From Streptomyces sp. Act143 (GTDB lineage Bacteria > Actinomycetota > Actinomycetes > Streptomycetales > Streptomycetaceae): DNA of 64,000 nucleotides. The notes below the pieces were generated by a model that ran no database searches, was not told where the DNA came from, and worked only from the letters and a program-made list of their open reading frames with translations. Shown one piece after another: positions 9,015-17,125 of the stretch. Both the position numbers and the translations under genes were made by a program. Positions within the stretch are counted from its first letter, which is position 1. Every line of letters begins with the position of its first letter. Where the stretch lies: NCBI RefSeq assembly GCF_003143935.1, contig NZ_QFRX01000001.1, positions 6,322,629 to 6,386,628 on the forward strand, written 5' to 3'.

Positions 9015-10298
9015 CTAGAAGAACGTACGGATGTAGTCGACGACCGTGCCGTCCGCCTCGGCCACCGGGATCAGCTGCCACTTGTCGAAGGACGTGCACG
9101 GGTGGGACAGCCCCAGGCCCAGCCAGTCACCGACCGCCAGATCCGCCTCGGGCCCGGTGCGCAGCCAGGCGTGCTGGTCGGACAGCCCGGTGACCTCGAT
9201 CCCGGTCGCCGGACGCTCCAGCCCGTCCCGGCGTACCACCTGGGCGGACGGCAGGTCCAGGTCGTGGGCCGCGTCCCGCTTGCCTGCGTTGACGAAGGCC
9301 TGCTCGGCGGAGGGCCGCGAGACGACCTGCGCCCACAGCCGGAACGCCGGCTCCAGGGCGCCCTCCTGCGGGACCCGGTTGAAGGGGGTGATCCTGCGGT
9401 AGTGGCCGTCGTCGTGCGAGACGTAGGCGCCGGAGCGCAGCAACTTCAGTACGGGGAGGGAGAGTCCGGGAATCCCGCCGAAGACGTCGGCGACCGCGTC
9501 GAACCAGGCGCTGCCGCCCGCGCTGACGACGATCTCCTCCACCCCGGCCCCGGCGAACCGCCCGGCCTTGTCGAAGTCGGCGGCCAGTGCGACGAGCCGC
9601 CGCAGCCAGGCGTGCACCCGCTCGGGATCGGCCCGCGGCACCTCGCCCTCGTACCCGGCGACACCCACGAGCCGCAGGGTCGGGACGGCGGCCACGGCAT
9701 CGGCGACGGCCGCGCACTCCGCCTCGGTCCGGACGCCGGTCCGGGCGCCCTCGCCGGCGGCGAGCTCGACGACGACGTCCAGCGGGCGGCCGGTCCCGCG
9801 CAGGGCCTCGTCCATCAGCTCGACGCCGCGCACGGAGTCGACGTAGCAGATCAGCCGGAAGGCGGGGTCCGCCGCCAGTTCACCGGCGATCCAGCGCAGG
9901 GCGGCGGGGTCGGTCAGTTCGTTCGCGAGGAAGATCCGCTGCACACCGAAGGCCCGGGCGACCCGCACCTGGTGCGGCACGGCGAGGGTGATGCCCCACG
10001 CCCCGTGCTCGATCTGCCGCTGGAAGAGCCGGGGTGCCATGGAGGTCTTGCCGTGCGGGGCGAAGGCGAGGCCGTGGCGGGTCGCGTACGTCTCCATGAG
10101 CCGCAGGTTGTGTTCGAGCCGCTCGGCGGAGAGGGCGAGCACCGGGGTGGTGAAGCCGCCGGTGAAGAGGTTGCGGCGCTGGGCGGCCAGCTCGCCGACG
10201 GTCAGGCCGTCGGCGTCCGGGGGGAGGCCCTTGAAGCGGTGGTCGACGCGTTCCTCCGCGAGGCGGGCGAGGGCTTCGGTGCCGGTGCCGAGGGACAC
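9015..10298 (-). CDS. PLP-dependent D-amino-acid lyase/deaminase (D-serine dehydratase-like/D-threonine aldolase fold)
   Basis: 427 aa. An alanine-racemase-type N-terminal barrel carries the PLP lysine in FAPHGKTSMAP. The C-terminal D-serine dehydratase-like domain ends with SHPCTSFDKW, whose His and Cys match the metal ligands of this fold. Members act on D-serine or D-threonine; the exact substrate cannot be read from sequence. GTG 10298 has SD GGGAGG. First gene of a two-gene operon with the D-aminoacylase, divergent from the kinase gene at 10434. An enamine or imine product would suit the nearby RidA. Confidence 0.82.
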   Translation of the reverse strand: MSLGTGTEALARLAEERVDHRFKGLPPDADGLTVGELAAQRRNLFTGGFTTPVLALSAERLEHNLRLMETYATRHGLAFAPHGKTSMAPRLFQRQIEHGAWGITLAVPHQVRVARAFGVQRIFLANELTDPAALRWIAGELAADPAFRLICYVDSVRGVELMDEALRGTGRPLDVVVELAAGEGARTGVRTEAECAAVADAVAAVPTLRLVGVAGYEGEVPRADPERVHAWLRRLVALAADFDKAGRFAGAGVEEIVVSAGGSAWFDAVADVFGGIPGLSLPVLKLLRSGAYVSHDDGHYRRITPFNRVPQEGALEPAFRLWAQVVSRPSAEQAFVNAGKRDAAHDLDLPSAQVVRRDGLERPATGIEVTGLSDQHAWLRTGPEADLAVGDWLGLGLSHPCTSFDKWQLIPVAEADGTVVDYIRTFF

Positions 10299-10433
10299 AG
10301 GGCCTCCCTGATCAGGTCGGTTGCATGGTGTGCAACGTCCATTGCGTATGTCGCTTGTCGCTGTCTAACATCCAGGCCAACGCCGGGTCAATGGAGCCGC
10401 CCGGACCCGGGACGACGAGGAGCTACGACCATC

Positions 10434-11660
10434 GTGAACACCTCCGACGTCGCCGATGTCGTCTCGCTCGGCGAGTCCATGGTCACCTTCCTGCCCACCC
10501 GCCCGGGCCGCCTCGCCGACGTACCGTCCTTCGACCGGGCGATCGGCGGCGCGGAGTCCAACGTGGCGTGCGGGCTGGCCGCCGCCGGCCATGCGGTGCG
10601 GTGGGTCAGCCGGGTCGGCGCGGACGGGTTCGGGGATCACCTGGTCGAGACGATCGGGTCGTACGGCGTGGACGTGAGCGGCGTGCGCCGCGATGCGGTG
10701 CGGCCGACGGGGGTGTACTTCCGTACGGCGGGGGAGCGGGGGACGGCCGCGCACGAGGTCGCCTACTACCGGGCGGGGTCGGCGGCGTCGGCGATGGCGG
10801 TGGGCAATGTCGAGGTCGGGGCGGGACGGGTGCTGCACCTGTCCGGGATCACGGCGGCGCTGTCCGACAGCTGCCTGGCGCTGATGCGTTCCCTGACGGC
10901 GCGCCGTGCGGGCCGGCCCCTGGTCTCCTTCGACGTGAACCATCGCGCGGGGCTGTGGCGCGACGCCGACGGGCCCCGGGTGCTGCTGGAGCTGGCGCGG
11001 GGGGCGGACGTGGTGTTCGTGGGGGAGGACGAGGCGGAGGAGGTGTGGGGAGTCGCGGGCGGACCGGAGGCGGTGCGTGAACTGCTGCCGGAGCCGGCGG
11101 TGCTGGTGGTGAAGCAGGGCGCGGCGGGGGCTGCCGCGTTCGTGTCGGCTGCGGGCGAGCGGGGGCCGGTCGCGCAGTTCCCCGCGCCCCCGGGTCCGTT
11201 CGACCGCGGGCAGCGGTGCCGCGCGGCGGGGTGCGCTCAGCAGTCGCATCCGGCCGTCTGCCCCGGCTGCGGGCAGTCGTGCCGCTCGGGCGGCACGAGT
11301 GGGCGCAGCGGCACCCCGCACGCGCGGGCGAGCGAAACCCACCCCCGGCCCGCCCCCACCCACCGCACCTTCGAACCCGCCCCCACCGTCGACGTCGTCT
11401 CCACCACCGGCGCCGGTGACGCCTTCGCCGCCGGGTTCCTCTCCGGCACCCTCCGGGGCCTCTGCGTGCGGGACCGGCTGAGGCACGGCCACCTCTGGGC
11501 CGCCGCCACCCTCACCACCCCCGGCGACCTCGCGGCACCCCCCGCCCGCGCACACGCCGACCGCCTCGTCGCCCTCGACGACCACGCCTGGGAGAGACTT
11601 CGACTCGGCCCCGGCTGGACCCGAGCCGAGCAGGCCCCGGAGGAGGTACGCACCCCATGA
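10434..11660 (+). CDS. PfkB-family sugar kinase (2-keto-3-deoxygluconate kinase-like) with in-frame repeat insertion
   Basis: 408 aa from GTG 10434 (SD GAGGAG), versus about 310-340 aa for the family. The N-terminal IGGAESNVACGLA and the anion-hole/catalytic TTGAGDAFAAGF (GAGD at residues 326-329) mark a PfkB/ribokinase fold. Similarity to KDG kinases and the neighbouring GntP permease suggest phosphorylation of 2-keto-3-deoxygluconate or a related acid. Residues about 246-312 are extra: a Cys-rich, Pro/Arg-rich segment encoded by a dispersed repeat, inserted without breaking the frame between AAAFV and the GAGD strand. Activity may be affected. Confidence 0.75.
   Translation: MNTSDVADVVSLGESMVTFLPTRPGRLADVPSFDRAIGGAESNVACGLAAAGHAVRWVSRVGADGFGDHLVETIGSYGVDVSGVRRDAVRPTGVYFRTAGERGTAAHEVAYYRAGSAASAMAVGNVEVGAGRVLHLSGITAALSDSCLALMRSLTARRAGRPLVSFDVNHRAGLWRDADGPRVLLELARGADVVFVGEDEAEEVWGVAGGPEAVRELLPEPAVLVVKQGAAGAAAFVSAAGERGPVAQFPAPPGPFDRGQRCRAAGCAQQSHPAVCPGCGQSCRSGGTSGRSGTPHARASETHPRPAPTHRTFEPAPTVDVVSTTGAGDAFAAGFLSGTLRGLCVRDRLRHGHLWAAATLTTPGDLAAPPARAHADRLVALDDHAWERLRLGPGWTRAEQAPEEVRTP
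11168..11360. repeat. Dispersed repeat element inside the kinase gene
   Basis: Contains GGTCGCGCAGTTCCCCGCGCCCC at 11168-11190 (given here as two joined parts, GGTCGCGCAG and TTCCCCGCGCCCC), the complement of a motif dispersed in Streptomyces intergenic DNA. A perfect 7-bp hairpin GTGCCGC-TCGG-GCGGCAC follows at 11279-11296. It translates as a segment with five cysteines absent from PfkB kinases. Outer limits are approximate. Confidence 0.55.
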
Positions 11661-12418
11661 GTCAGACCGTCGACCGCGCGCTCAGCATCCTGCCGCTGCT
11701 CGCGGAAGGCCCCGCCGACCTCGGACAGGTCGCCGACCGCCTCGGCGTCCACAAGTCGACGGCGCTCCGCCTCCTCCGCACGCTCCACGAACACGGCATG
11801 GTCTACCGCCAGTCCGACCAGCGCTACCGCCTCGGCGCCCGCCTCATCGCCCTCGCCCAGGAGGCGATGGAGAACCTCGACATCCGCGAGATCGCCCACC
11901 CCCACCTCGTACGCCTCAACGAACAGGTCGGCCACACCGTCCACCTCGCCGTCTACGAGGAGGAGGACGTCCTCTACATCGACAAGGTCGAGAGCCGCTA
12001 CCCGGTACGGATGTACTCCCGGATCGGGAAGCCGGTGGCGATCACCGTCGCCGCCGTCGCCAAACTCCTCCTCGCCGACCTGCCGGAGGCCGAGCGCCGC
12101 GCCCTCGCCGAGAAGCTCGACTACCCCCTGTACACGGCCCGTTCGACCCCCAACGCCCCGGCCTTCCTCAAGGAGCTGGAGCGGGTGCGCGAACAGGGCT
12201 GGGCCACCGACCTCGGTGGCCACGAGGAGTCCATCAACTGCGTCGCCGCGCCGATCCGCGGTGTCGACGGCCGCGTCGTCGCCGCGATGTCGGTCTCCGC
12301 GCCGAACGTCGTCGTCACCGCCGACGAACTCCTCACCCTGCTCCCGCTCGTGCGCCGCACGGCCGACGCCATCAGCGGCGAGTACTCGGGCAGGACCGCA
12401 CCCAACGACCCCGCATGA
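11657..12418 (+). CDS. IclR-family transcriptional regulator
   Basis: 253 aa. The N-terminal winged helix-turn-helix is QVADRLGVHKSTALRLLRTLHEHGMV (residues about 25-50). The C-terminal IclR effector domain contains HLAVYEEEDVLYIDKV, and its second half DLGGHEESINCVAAPIRG is the signature of the family. The start overlaps the kinase stop by 4 bp (ATGA), so it is co-transcribed with the kinase and RidA. It probably regulates this cluster in response to a sugar-acid or aromatic-acid-like effector. Confidence 0.9.
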   Translation: MSQTVDRALSILPLLAEGPADLGQVADRLGVHKSTALRLLRTLHEHGMVYRQSDQRYRLGARLIALAQEAMENLDIREIAHPHLVRLNEQVGHTVHLAVYEEEDVLYIDKVESRYPVRMYSRIGKPVAITVAAVAKLLLADLPEAERRALAEKLDYPLYTARSTPNAPAFLKELERVREQGWATDLGGHEESINCVAAPIRGVDGRVVAAMSVSAPNVVVTADELLTLLPLVRRTADAISGEYSGRTAPNDPA

Positions 12419-12428
12419 AGGACCTCGT

Positions 12429-12839
12429 ATGACGGACAAGACCGCCCTCACCCCCAGGACCCACACCACCCCGCCCGCGAAGTTCTCGCACGGAGTGAAG
12501 AAGGGCAACATCCTCCAGGTCGCCGGTCAGGTCGGCTTCCTCCCGGCGGAGGAGGGGCAGCCCCCGACACCCGCCGGGCCCACCCTGCGTGAGCAGACCC
12601 TCCAGACCCTCGCCAACGTCAAGGCGATCCTGGAGGAGGGCGGCGCCTCCTGGGACGACGTGATGATGATCCGCGTCTACCTCACGGACGTCGACCACTT
12701 CGCCGAGATGAACGACCTCTACAACACCTACTTCGAGGAGCAGGGGCTCACCCAGCCCCCTGCCGCCCGTACGACCGTCTACGTCGGTCTCCCCGCCGGT
12801 CTCCTCATCGAGATCGACGCGCTCGCCGTGCTCGGCTGA
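12429..12839 (+). CDS. ridA: RidA/YjgF family enamine/imine deaminase
   Basis: 136 aa. The Rid fold is clear: GNILQVAGQVGF, then QTLANVKAILEEGGASWDDVMMIRVYLTD, and the key arginine in PAARTTVYVGLP with ligand Glu in LIEIDALA. RidA enzymes hydrolyse reactive 2-aminoacrylate-type intermediates released by PLP-dependent dehydratases, which fits the D-amino-acid lyase in the divergent operon. ATG 12429 lies 10 bp after the regulator stop. Likely cytosolic trimer (family property). Confidence 0.9.
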   Translation: MTDKTALTPRTHTTPPAKFSHGVKKGNILQVAGQVGFLPAEEGQPPTPAGPTLREQTLQTLANVKAILEEGGASWDDVMMIRVYLTDVDHFAEMNDLYNTYFEEQGLTQPPAARTTVYVGLPAGLLIEIDALAVLG

Positions 12840-12868
12840 CACCCTCGCAACCTCCCGCACGCCGTTCA

Positions 12869-12898
12869 CGGCACGGCACCCCACCGGGTGCCGTGCCG
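12869..12898 (+). terminator. Strong hairpin between ridA and gntP
   Basis: 13-bp perfect stem, CGGCACGGCACCC paired with GGGTGCCGTGCCG, and a 4-nt loop. No T-run; it may terminate the kinase-IclR-RidA transcript, attenuate it, or protect an mRNA end before the permease gene. Confidence 0.5.
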
Positions 12899-12945
12899 CG
12901 ATCCCCCCTGCCCGAAAGCTGCATGTACTTACCCAGAGGACCCCC

Positions 12946-14427
12946 ATGTCCCATCCGCTCGCCGCGACCGCCCCCGTCACAGCCCCACCCCACACCGGCG
13001 GTCTGCTCCTCCTCGTCGACGGCACCGCAGGACTCCTGACCGTCGCCGCCATCGGCATCGCGCTGCTGCTCTTCCTGATCATCAAGGTCAGACTCCAGCC
13101 CTTCGTCGCCCTCCTCGCGGTCTCCATAGCCGTCGGCCTGCTCGCCGGCCTGTCGGTCACCGAACTCTTCGGCACGGTCCAGCGGTCCGACGCCGTCTCC
13201 ACCATCGAGTCCGGCATGGGCGGCATCCTCGGCCACGTCGCGATCATCATCGGCCTCGGCACGATGCTCGGCGCGATCCTCGAAGTCAGCGGCGGGGCCG
13301 AGGTGCTGGCGTCCCGGCTCCTCAGCCTCTTCGGCGAGAAGCGGGCGCCCCTCGCCATGGGCCTCACCGGCCTGATCTTCGGCATCCCGGTCTTCTTCGA
13401 CGTCGGCATCTTCGTGCTCGCCCCGATCGTGTACGCGGCGGCCAAACGCAGCGGCAAGTCGATCCTGCTGTACTGCCTGCCGCTGCTCGCGGGGCTGTCG
13501 ATGACCCACGCCTTCCTGCCCCCGCACCCGGGTCCGGTGGCCGCGGCCGGCCTCCTGCACGTGGACCTCGGCTGGGTCATCCTCATGGGCGTCGTCTGCG
13601 GCATCCCGGCGGTGCTGGCGGCGTGGGCGTTCTCGGCGTGGATCGGCCGCCGCATCTTCGTGGCCGTACCGCAGGACATGGTCGAGGCGGCGGCGGAGGC
13701 GAAGCTGGCCGTCATCGAGGAGCAGCGGGCCTCGGGCGTCGAGCCCCGGGAGAAGCCGGTCCCGCTCGGCACGGTCCTCGCCATCATCGGCACCCCGCTG
13801 GTGCTGATCCTCGCCGCGACCTTCTCCTCGATCGCCTTCGACCCCTCCACCGCCCGCTCGGTCGTCGAGTTCTTCGGCAGCCCCTTCGTCGCCCTGACGA
13901 TCGCCCTGTTCCTCGCGTACTACTTCCTCGGCATCCGCCGCGGCTGGTCCCGCAAGTCCCTGGAGACGGTTTCGACGGCGTCGCTGAAGCCGGTCGGCAA
14001 CATCCTCCTGGTCGTCGGCGCGGGCGGGGTCTTCGGCGCCGTCCTCAAGGGCAGCGGCGTCGCCCAGGCGCTGTCCGACACCTTCAACGACGTCGGCCTC
14101 CCGGTCATCGTCCTCGCCTACCTGATCTCGGTGGTCCTCCGGGTCGCCCAGGGCTCGGCCACGGTCGCCATCGTGACCACGGCCGGCATCGTGGCACCCC
14201 TGCTCGCCGAGGGCGACCACTCCCAGGCCTTCGTCGCCCTTGTCATCATGGCCGTCTCGGCCGGCTCCATCTTCGCCTCGCACGTGAACGACGGCGGCTT
14301 CTGGATGGTGGCCAAGTACTTCGGCATCAGCGAACGCGACACCCTGAAGACGTGGACCGTGCTGGAGACGGTGCTGTCGGTGGCGGGCTTCGTGGTGGCG
14401 GCCGTGCTGAGCCTCTTCGTGTCCTGA
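12946..14427 (+). CDS. GntP-family gluconate/sugar-acid permease
   Basis: 493 aa polytopic membrane protein with about 12-14 hydrophobic segments. GntP-type elements are present: GGILGHVAIIIGLGTMLGAILEVSGGA, FDVGIFVLAPIVYAA, MTHAFLPPHPGPVAAA and SHVNDGGFWMV. The family imports gluconate or related hydroxy acids by proton symport. SD AGAGGA precedes ATG 12946. It follows the kinase, regulator and RidA genes, suggesting that the imported acid is handled by the KDG-kinase-like enzyme. A 13-bp hairpin follows the gene. Confidence 0.9.
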   Translation: MSHPLAATAPVTAPPHTGGLLLLVDGTAGLLTVAAIGIALLLFLIIKVRLQPFVALLAVSIAVGLLAGLSVTELFGTVQRSDAVSTIESGMGGILGHVAIIIGLGTMLGAILEVSGGAEVLASRLLSLFGEKRAPLAMGLTGLIFGIPVFFDVGIFVLAPIVYAAAKRSGKSILLYCLPLLAGLSMTHAFLPPHPGPVAAAGLLHVDLGWVILMGVVCGIPAVLAAWAFSAWIGRRIFVAVPQDMVEAAAEAKLAVIEEQRASGVEPREKPVPLGTVLAIIGTPLVLILAATFSSIAFDPSTARSVVEFFGSPFVALTIALFLAYYFLGIRRGWSRKSLETVSTASLKPVGNILLVVGAGGVFGAVLKGSGVAQALSDTFNDVGLPVIVLAYLISVVLRVAQGSATVAIVTTAGIVAPLLAEGDHSQAFVALVIMAVSAGSIFASHVNDGGFWMVAKYFGISERDTLKTWTVLETVLSVAGFVVAAVLSLFVS

Positions 14428-14485
14428 CTCCCCCCGAACCACACCCCGAACTCCACCCCGAACTCCCCTACCCACGACCTGACTT

Positions 14486-14518
14486 CGCCCCGGTCGCGCC
14501 CAGTTCGCGACCGGGGCG
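14486..14518 (+). terminator. GC-rich terminator hairpin after the permease gene
   Basis: Perfect 13-bp stem CGCCCCGGTCGCG (14486-14498) with its complement (14506-14518) and a 7-nt loop. It separates the catabolic cluster from the macro-RES operon. Confidence 0.6.
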
Positions 14519-14546
14519 TGCGCTGGAATGGTTGTACGGAGCGGGC

Positions 14547-14576
14547 TTGTGAGGGTCGCGACGGCGGTGCGATGCT
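14547..14576 (+). promoter_or_regulatory. Candidate leaderless promoter of the macro-RES operon
   Basis: TTGTGA (14547) and GATGCT (14571) are spaced 18 nt apart, with the -10 ending 7 nt before ATG 14584. No SD precedes the ATG. Only moderate matches to consensus. Confidence 0.35.
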
Positions 14577-14583
14577 GATCGTC

Positions 14584-15735
14584 ATGCCGCCGTCGCCTCA
14601 CGTGCCCGATCACGGAGCGGTACTCGCGGAGGTGCGGAAGGTGCGGCGGGCCGGAGTCGTCAGGCTGCGCGCACTCGACGTACCGGCACTCACCGGAGCC
14701 GCCCGTGAACTCCCGCGGGGAGACGGCGAGTCGCCAGGGGGGCCGGTGGAGAAGGTATTACGGCTCGCCGTCTCCAGGATGGGCGGCGGCACCCTGCAGA
14801 CCGCCGCCGAGTACAGCCTCGGCCTCGCCCAGGGCACCCGCGACTGGCCGGCCGCCGACCGGCGCCGGCGGGCCGCCCAGGTGTACGGGGTGAGCGTCGA
14901 GCGGTTCCGCAAGCACCACGAGCTCATGGTCCTCGGGCAGGTCGCCGAACAGGTCGTCCAGCTCGTCGCCCAGGGGGTGCCCCGGAGGGGAGCGCCCGTA
15001 CCGCCGTACGCCCCGTCGCCCGACCGCATGCCCGCCGCCCACCGCACCCTGCGCCTGCACATCGACCGCCGTACCCGTACCGTCCCCGTCACCCTGCACG
15101 TGCACTCCGTCGACCTGCTGCGCGACATCGACGTCGTCGTCTCGCCGTCGAACACCTACTTCGCGCTGCCCGCGCCCTACAAGTCGTCCGTCTCCGCCAC
15201 GCTGCGCCGCGCGGGCGCGCACCGGGACCCCGTCGGGGGACTCGTCGAAGACAGGATCGACGACGAGTTACGGGGCTGGACCGCCCGGCACGGGGCTCCC
15301 GGCCGGGCGGCACAGCCCGGCACGGTCGCCGTCACCTCCGCGGGCGCGCTGGAGGGGCAGGGAATCCGCCGGATCTACCACGTCGCCGTGGCCGTACCCC
15401 GCCCGGAGACCAACGACTACGACGTCCAGCCCGCCGACATCACCCGAGGCGTCGCGCGGGTCTTCGCGCTGCTCGCCGAGGAGGCCGGCGCCCACGACCC
15501 GCCGCTGCGCTCGGTCTGCCTGCCCCTGCTCGGCGCCGGCCGCGGCGGGCTCCCGCCGCTGGAGAGCTTCGGCGCGCTGTGGGCCGCCGTCGAGGCCGAA
15601 CTGGCGCGCGGCGCCGACTGGGACATCCACTTCGTCGTACGCCGGCACGCCCGCGCCGACCTGCTGGAACGCCTGCTGGGACGGTTGCGGGCCCCCGAGG
15701 CGACCGGGCCGAGCCCCACGGAGGACGACCGATGA
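14584..15735 (+). CDS. Macro-domain protein with N-terminal actinobacterial helical domain
   Basis: 383 aa. Residues about 8-140 form a helical domain (AEVRKVRRAGVVRLRALDVP ... YGVSVERFRKHHELMVLGQVAEQVV) seen in various Streptomyces multidomain proteins. Residues about 165-375 resemble a macro (ADP-ribose-binding) domain: VVVSPSNTYFALP, GTVAVTSAGAL, IRRIYHVAV and VCLPLLGAGRGGL correspond to the canonical strands and phosphate-binding loops. The match is divergent, so ADP-ribose binding is inferred. It overlaps the antitoxin-like gene by 4 bp and precedes an NAD+-consuming toxin, so sensing or removing ADP-ribose derivatives is a sensible hypothesis. Confidence 0.7.
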   Translation: MPPSPHVPDHGAVLAEVRKVRRAGVVRLRALDVPALTGAARELPRGDGESPGGPVEKVLRLAVSRMGGGTLQTAAEYSLGLAQGTRDWPAADRRRRAAQVYGVSVERFRKHHELMVLGQVAEQVVQLVAQGVPRRGAPVPPYAPSPDRMPAAHRTLRLHIDRRTRTVPVTLHVHSVDLLRDIDVVVSPSNTYFALPAPYKSSVSATLRRAGAHRDPVGGLVEDRIDDELRGWTARHGAPGRAAQPGTVAVTSAGALEGQGIRRIYHVAVAVPRPETNDYDVQPADITRGVARVFALLAEEAGAHDPPLRSVCLPLLGAGRGGLPPLESFGALWAAVEAELARGADWDIHFVVRRHARADLLERLLGRLRAPEATGPSPTEDDR

Positions 15736-16409
15736 GCGTGCCCGACGACCCCTACGTCGTCCTCGCCGCCGCGGCGGCCCGCTGGGACCGGGTGGCCGGA
15801 CGCCTCGGCACCGAGGAGCGGGAGCGGCTGACCGGGCTGGTCGCCGTCGTCAGGGACCGGGAACGCGACGAGCGCCTGCGGTACGCCGCCGCCCGGCAGG
15901 CCGCCGACCTGCTGGCGGAGTGGCTGCCGGACGAGTTCGGGGCGGACACCGGGGCCCGGTTCACCGGGACCCCGGCGGCGGGCGGCGGCCGGCCGACCGT
16001 GCAGGGTTTCGCCGCCGAGGACCTCGCCGTCCTGCTCATCGACGGGCACCGCATGGTCGGGCCGGTCCTCGGGCCGGTGCGCGAACGGCTGCTCGCCGAG
16101 CCCGCGTTGGACGCCGAGACGCTGCTCCGGCGCGGCGGCGCCCCCTTCGCGCCCGAACTGATCCGGCTGCCCGGCGTCGGCGGACGGCTGCGCCTCCCGC
16201 GGTTCCAGTTCTCCGAGGACACCCTGCCCTGGCTGGTCGTCCTGGAGGTCAACGCCCTGCTGGCCGCCGACCGCGACCCGTGGGGCGCCGCCGACTGGTG
16301 GCTGTCCGCCAACGCCTGGCTCGGCACCAGCCCGGCGAGCCTGCTGGGCACCGGCCGCGACCGCCAACTCGTCGACACCGCGAGGTTTCTGATGGAGAGC
16401 GGGGAATGA
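15732..16409 (+). CDS. MbcA/ParS/Xre-like toxin-binding antitoxin
   Basis: 225 aa from ATG 15732 (ATGA overlap). The N-terminal half is helical and may be regulatory. The C-terminal region has the features of the MbcA/ParS/Xre antitoxin C-terminal domain: LPRFQF, a helix, DPWGAADWWLSANAWLG (the conserved hydrophobic helix plus turn) and PASLLGTGRD near the end. In known RES-type systems this domain covers the toxin active site. It lies immediately before the RES gene, separated by a 62-bp gap filled with 19-bp repeats. No HTH is obvious. Confidence 0.75.
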   Translation: MSVPDDPYVVLAAAAARWDRVAGRLGTEERERLTGLVAVVRDRERDERLRYAAARQAADLLAEWLPDEFGADTGARFTGTPAAGGGRPTVQGFAAEDLAVLLIDGHRMVGPVLGPVRERLLAEPALDAETLLRRGGAPFAPELIRLPGVGGRLRLPRFQFSEDTLPWLVVLEVNALLAADRDPWGAADWWLSANAWLGTSPASLLGTGRDRQLVDTARFLMESGE

Positions 16410-16414
16410 AGGGT

Positions 16415-16471
16415 GGACGGGAAGAGATCCGCCGGACGGGAAGCGATGTGCCGGATGGGAAGTGACTGACC
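16415..16471 (+). repeat. Three 19-bp tandem repeats abutting the toxin start codon
   Basis: Units at 16415-16433, 16434-16452 and 16453-16471 each begin GGACGGGAAG or GGATGGGAAG and end in CC. The third ends directly at GTG 16472, and its GGGAAG can act as the SD at about 9-nt spacing. Possible operator or translational-control element. Confidence 0.75.
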
Positions 16472-17125
16472 GTGCCCAACTACCGGCCGCCCGACGCCCT
16501 GACCGGCACCCCCGGCAAGGTCACGCTGACCCGCGGCACCCCGCTGTACCGCATCCACGGCTCCCACCGGCCCGCCGCCGGCTTCAACCCGAGACCCTCC
16601 CACTGCCTGTACGGCGGCGGCCGCTTCGACGCCACCACCTGCGACACGTACGGCTACCTCTACGCCGGTCTCGGCCCCACGGCCGCCGTCTGCGAGACCC
16701 TGCTGCGCTCCCTGCCCTTCGACCCCGCCGGCGGACCGCGGCTGCTGCCGCGCCGCGCGGTCGAGGGCCGCCGGCTGAGCACCCTGCGGCTCACCGCGGA
16801 CCTGACCGTCCTGCCCCTGGTCAGCGCGCAGGACCTGGCCGCCGTCCACCAGGACAGCTGGCTGGTGCACACCGAGGCCCACGAGTACCCGTACACCCGC
16901 GACTGGGCCCACTGGATCCGCCGCCACACCGAGCCCTGGGCGCAGGGGCTGCTGTGGGCGTCGAAGCGGGAACCGGCCGACCGCACGGTGGTCCTGTTCG
17001 GCGACCGCAGTCCGGCCGGCGCCCTGCGCGCCGAGGAGGACTCCACCGTGGACTTCGACACGACCGACGGCCGAGAGTGGCTGAACTCCGTTCTCCAGCC
17101 GTACTACGTCCAGTTGGCGCCCTAG
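16472..17125 (+). CDS. RES-domain NAD+-degrading toxin
   Basis: 217 aa. RES family signatures: LYRIHGSHRPAAGFNP (first Arg), GGGRFDATT (second Arg), YGYLYAGLGPTAAVCETLL (Tyr and Glu of the active site) and a C-terminal Ser/Asp segment. Characterised members such as MbcT are NAD+ phosphorylases that deplete NAD+ and arrest or kill the cell unless bound by the partner antitoxin. The upstream neighbour carries that antitoxin-type domain. The gene ends 4 bp inside the convergent caspase-like gene, which may tie the two loci together. Confidence 0.82.
   Translation: MPNYRPPDALTGTPGKVTLTRGTPLYRIHGSHRPAAGFNPRPSHCLYGGGRFDATTCDTYGYLYAGLGPTAAVCETLLRSLPFDPAGGPRLLPRRAVEGRRLSTLRLTADLTVLPLVSAQDLAAVHQDSWLVHTEAHEYPYTRDWAHWIRRHTEPWAQGLLWASKREPADRTVVLFGDRSPAGALRAEEDSTVDFDTTDGREWLNSVLQPYYVQLAP

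Noticed and set aside
9102..10433. Very long plus-strand frame upstream of the sugar kinase
   Set aside because: It is the antisense of the D-amino-acid lyase gene; the kinase itself starts at GTG 10434 with a good SD.
14428..14485. CCCCGAACTCCA-type short repeats after the permease
   Set aside because: Only two or three imperfect copies without structure or position relevance.
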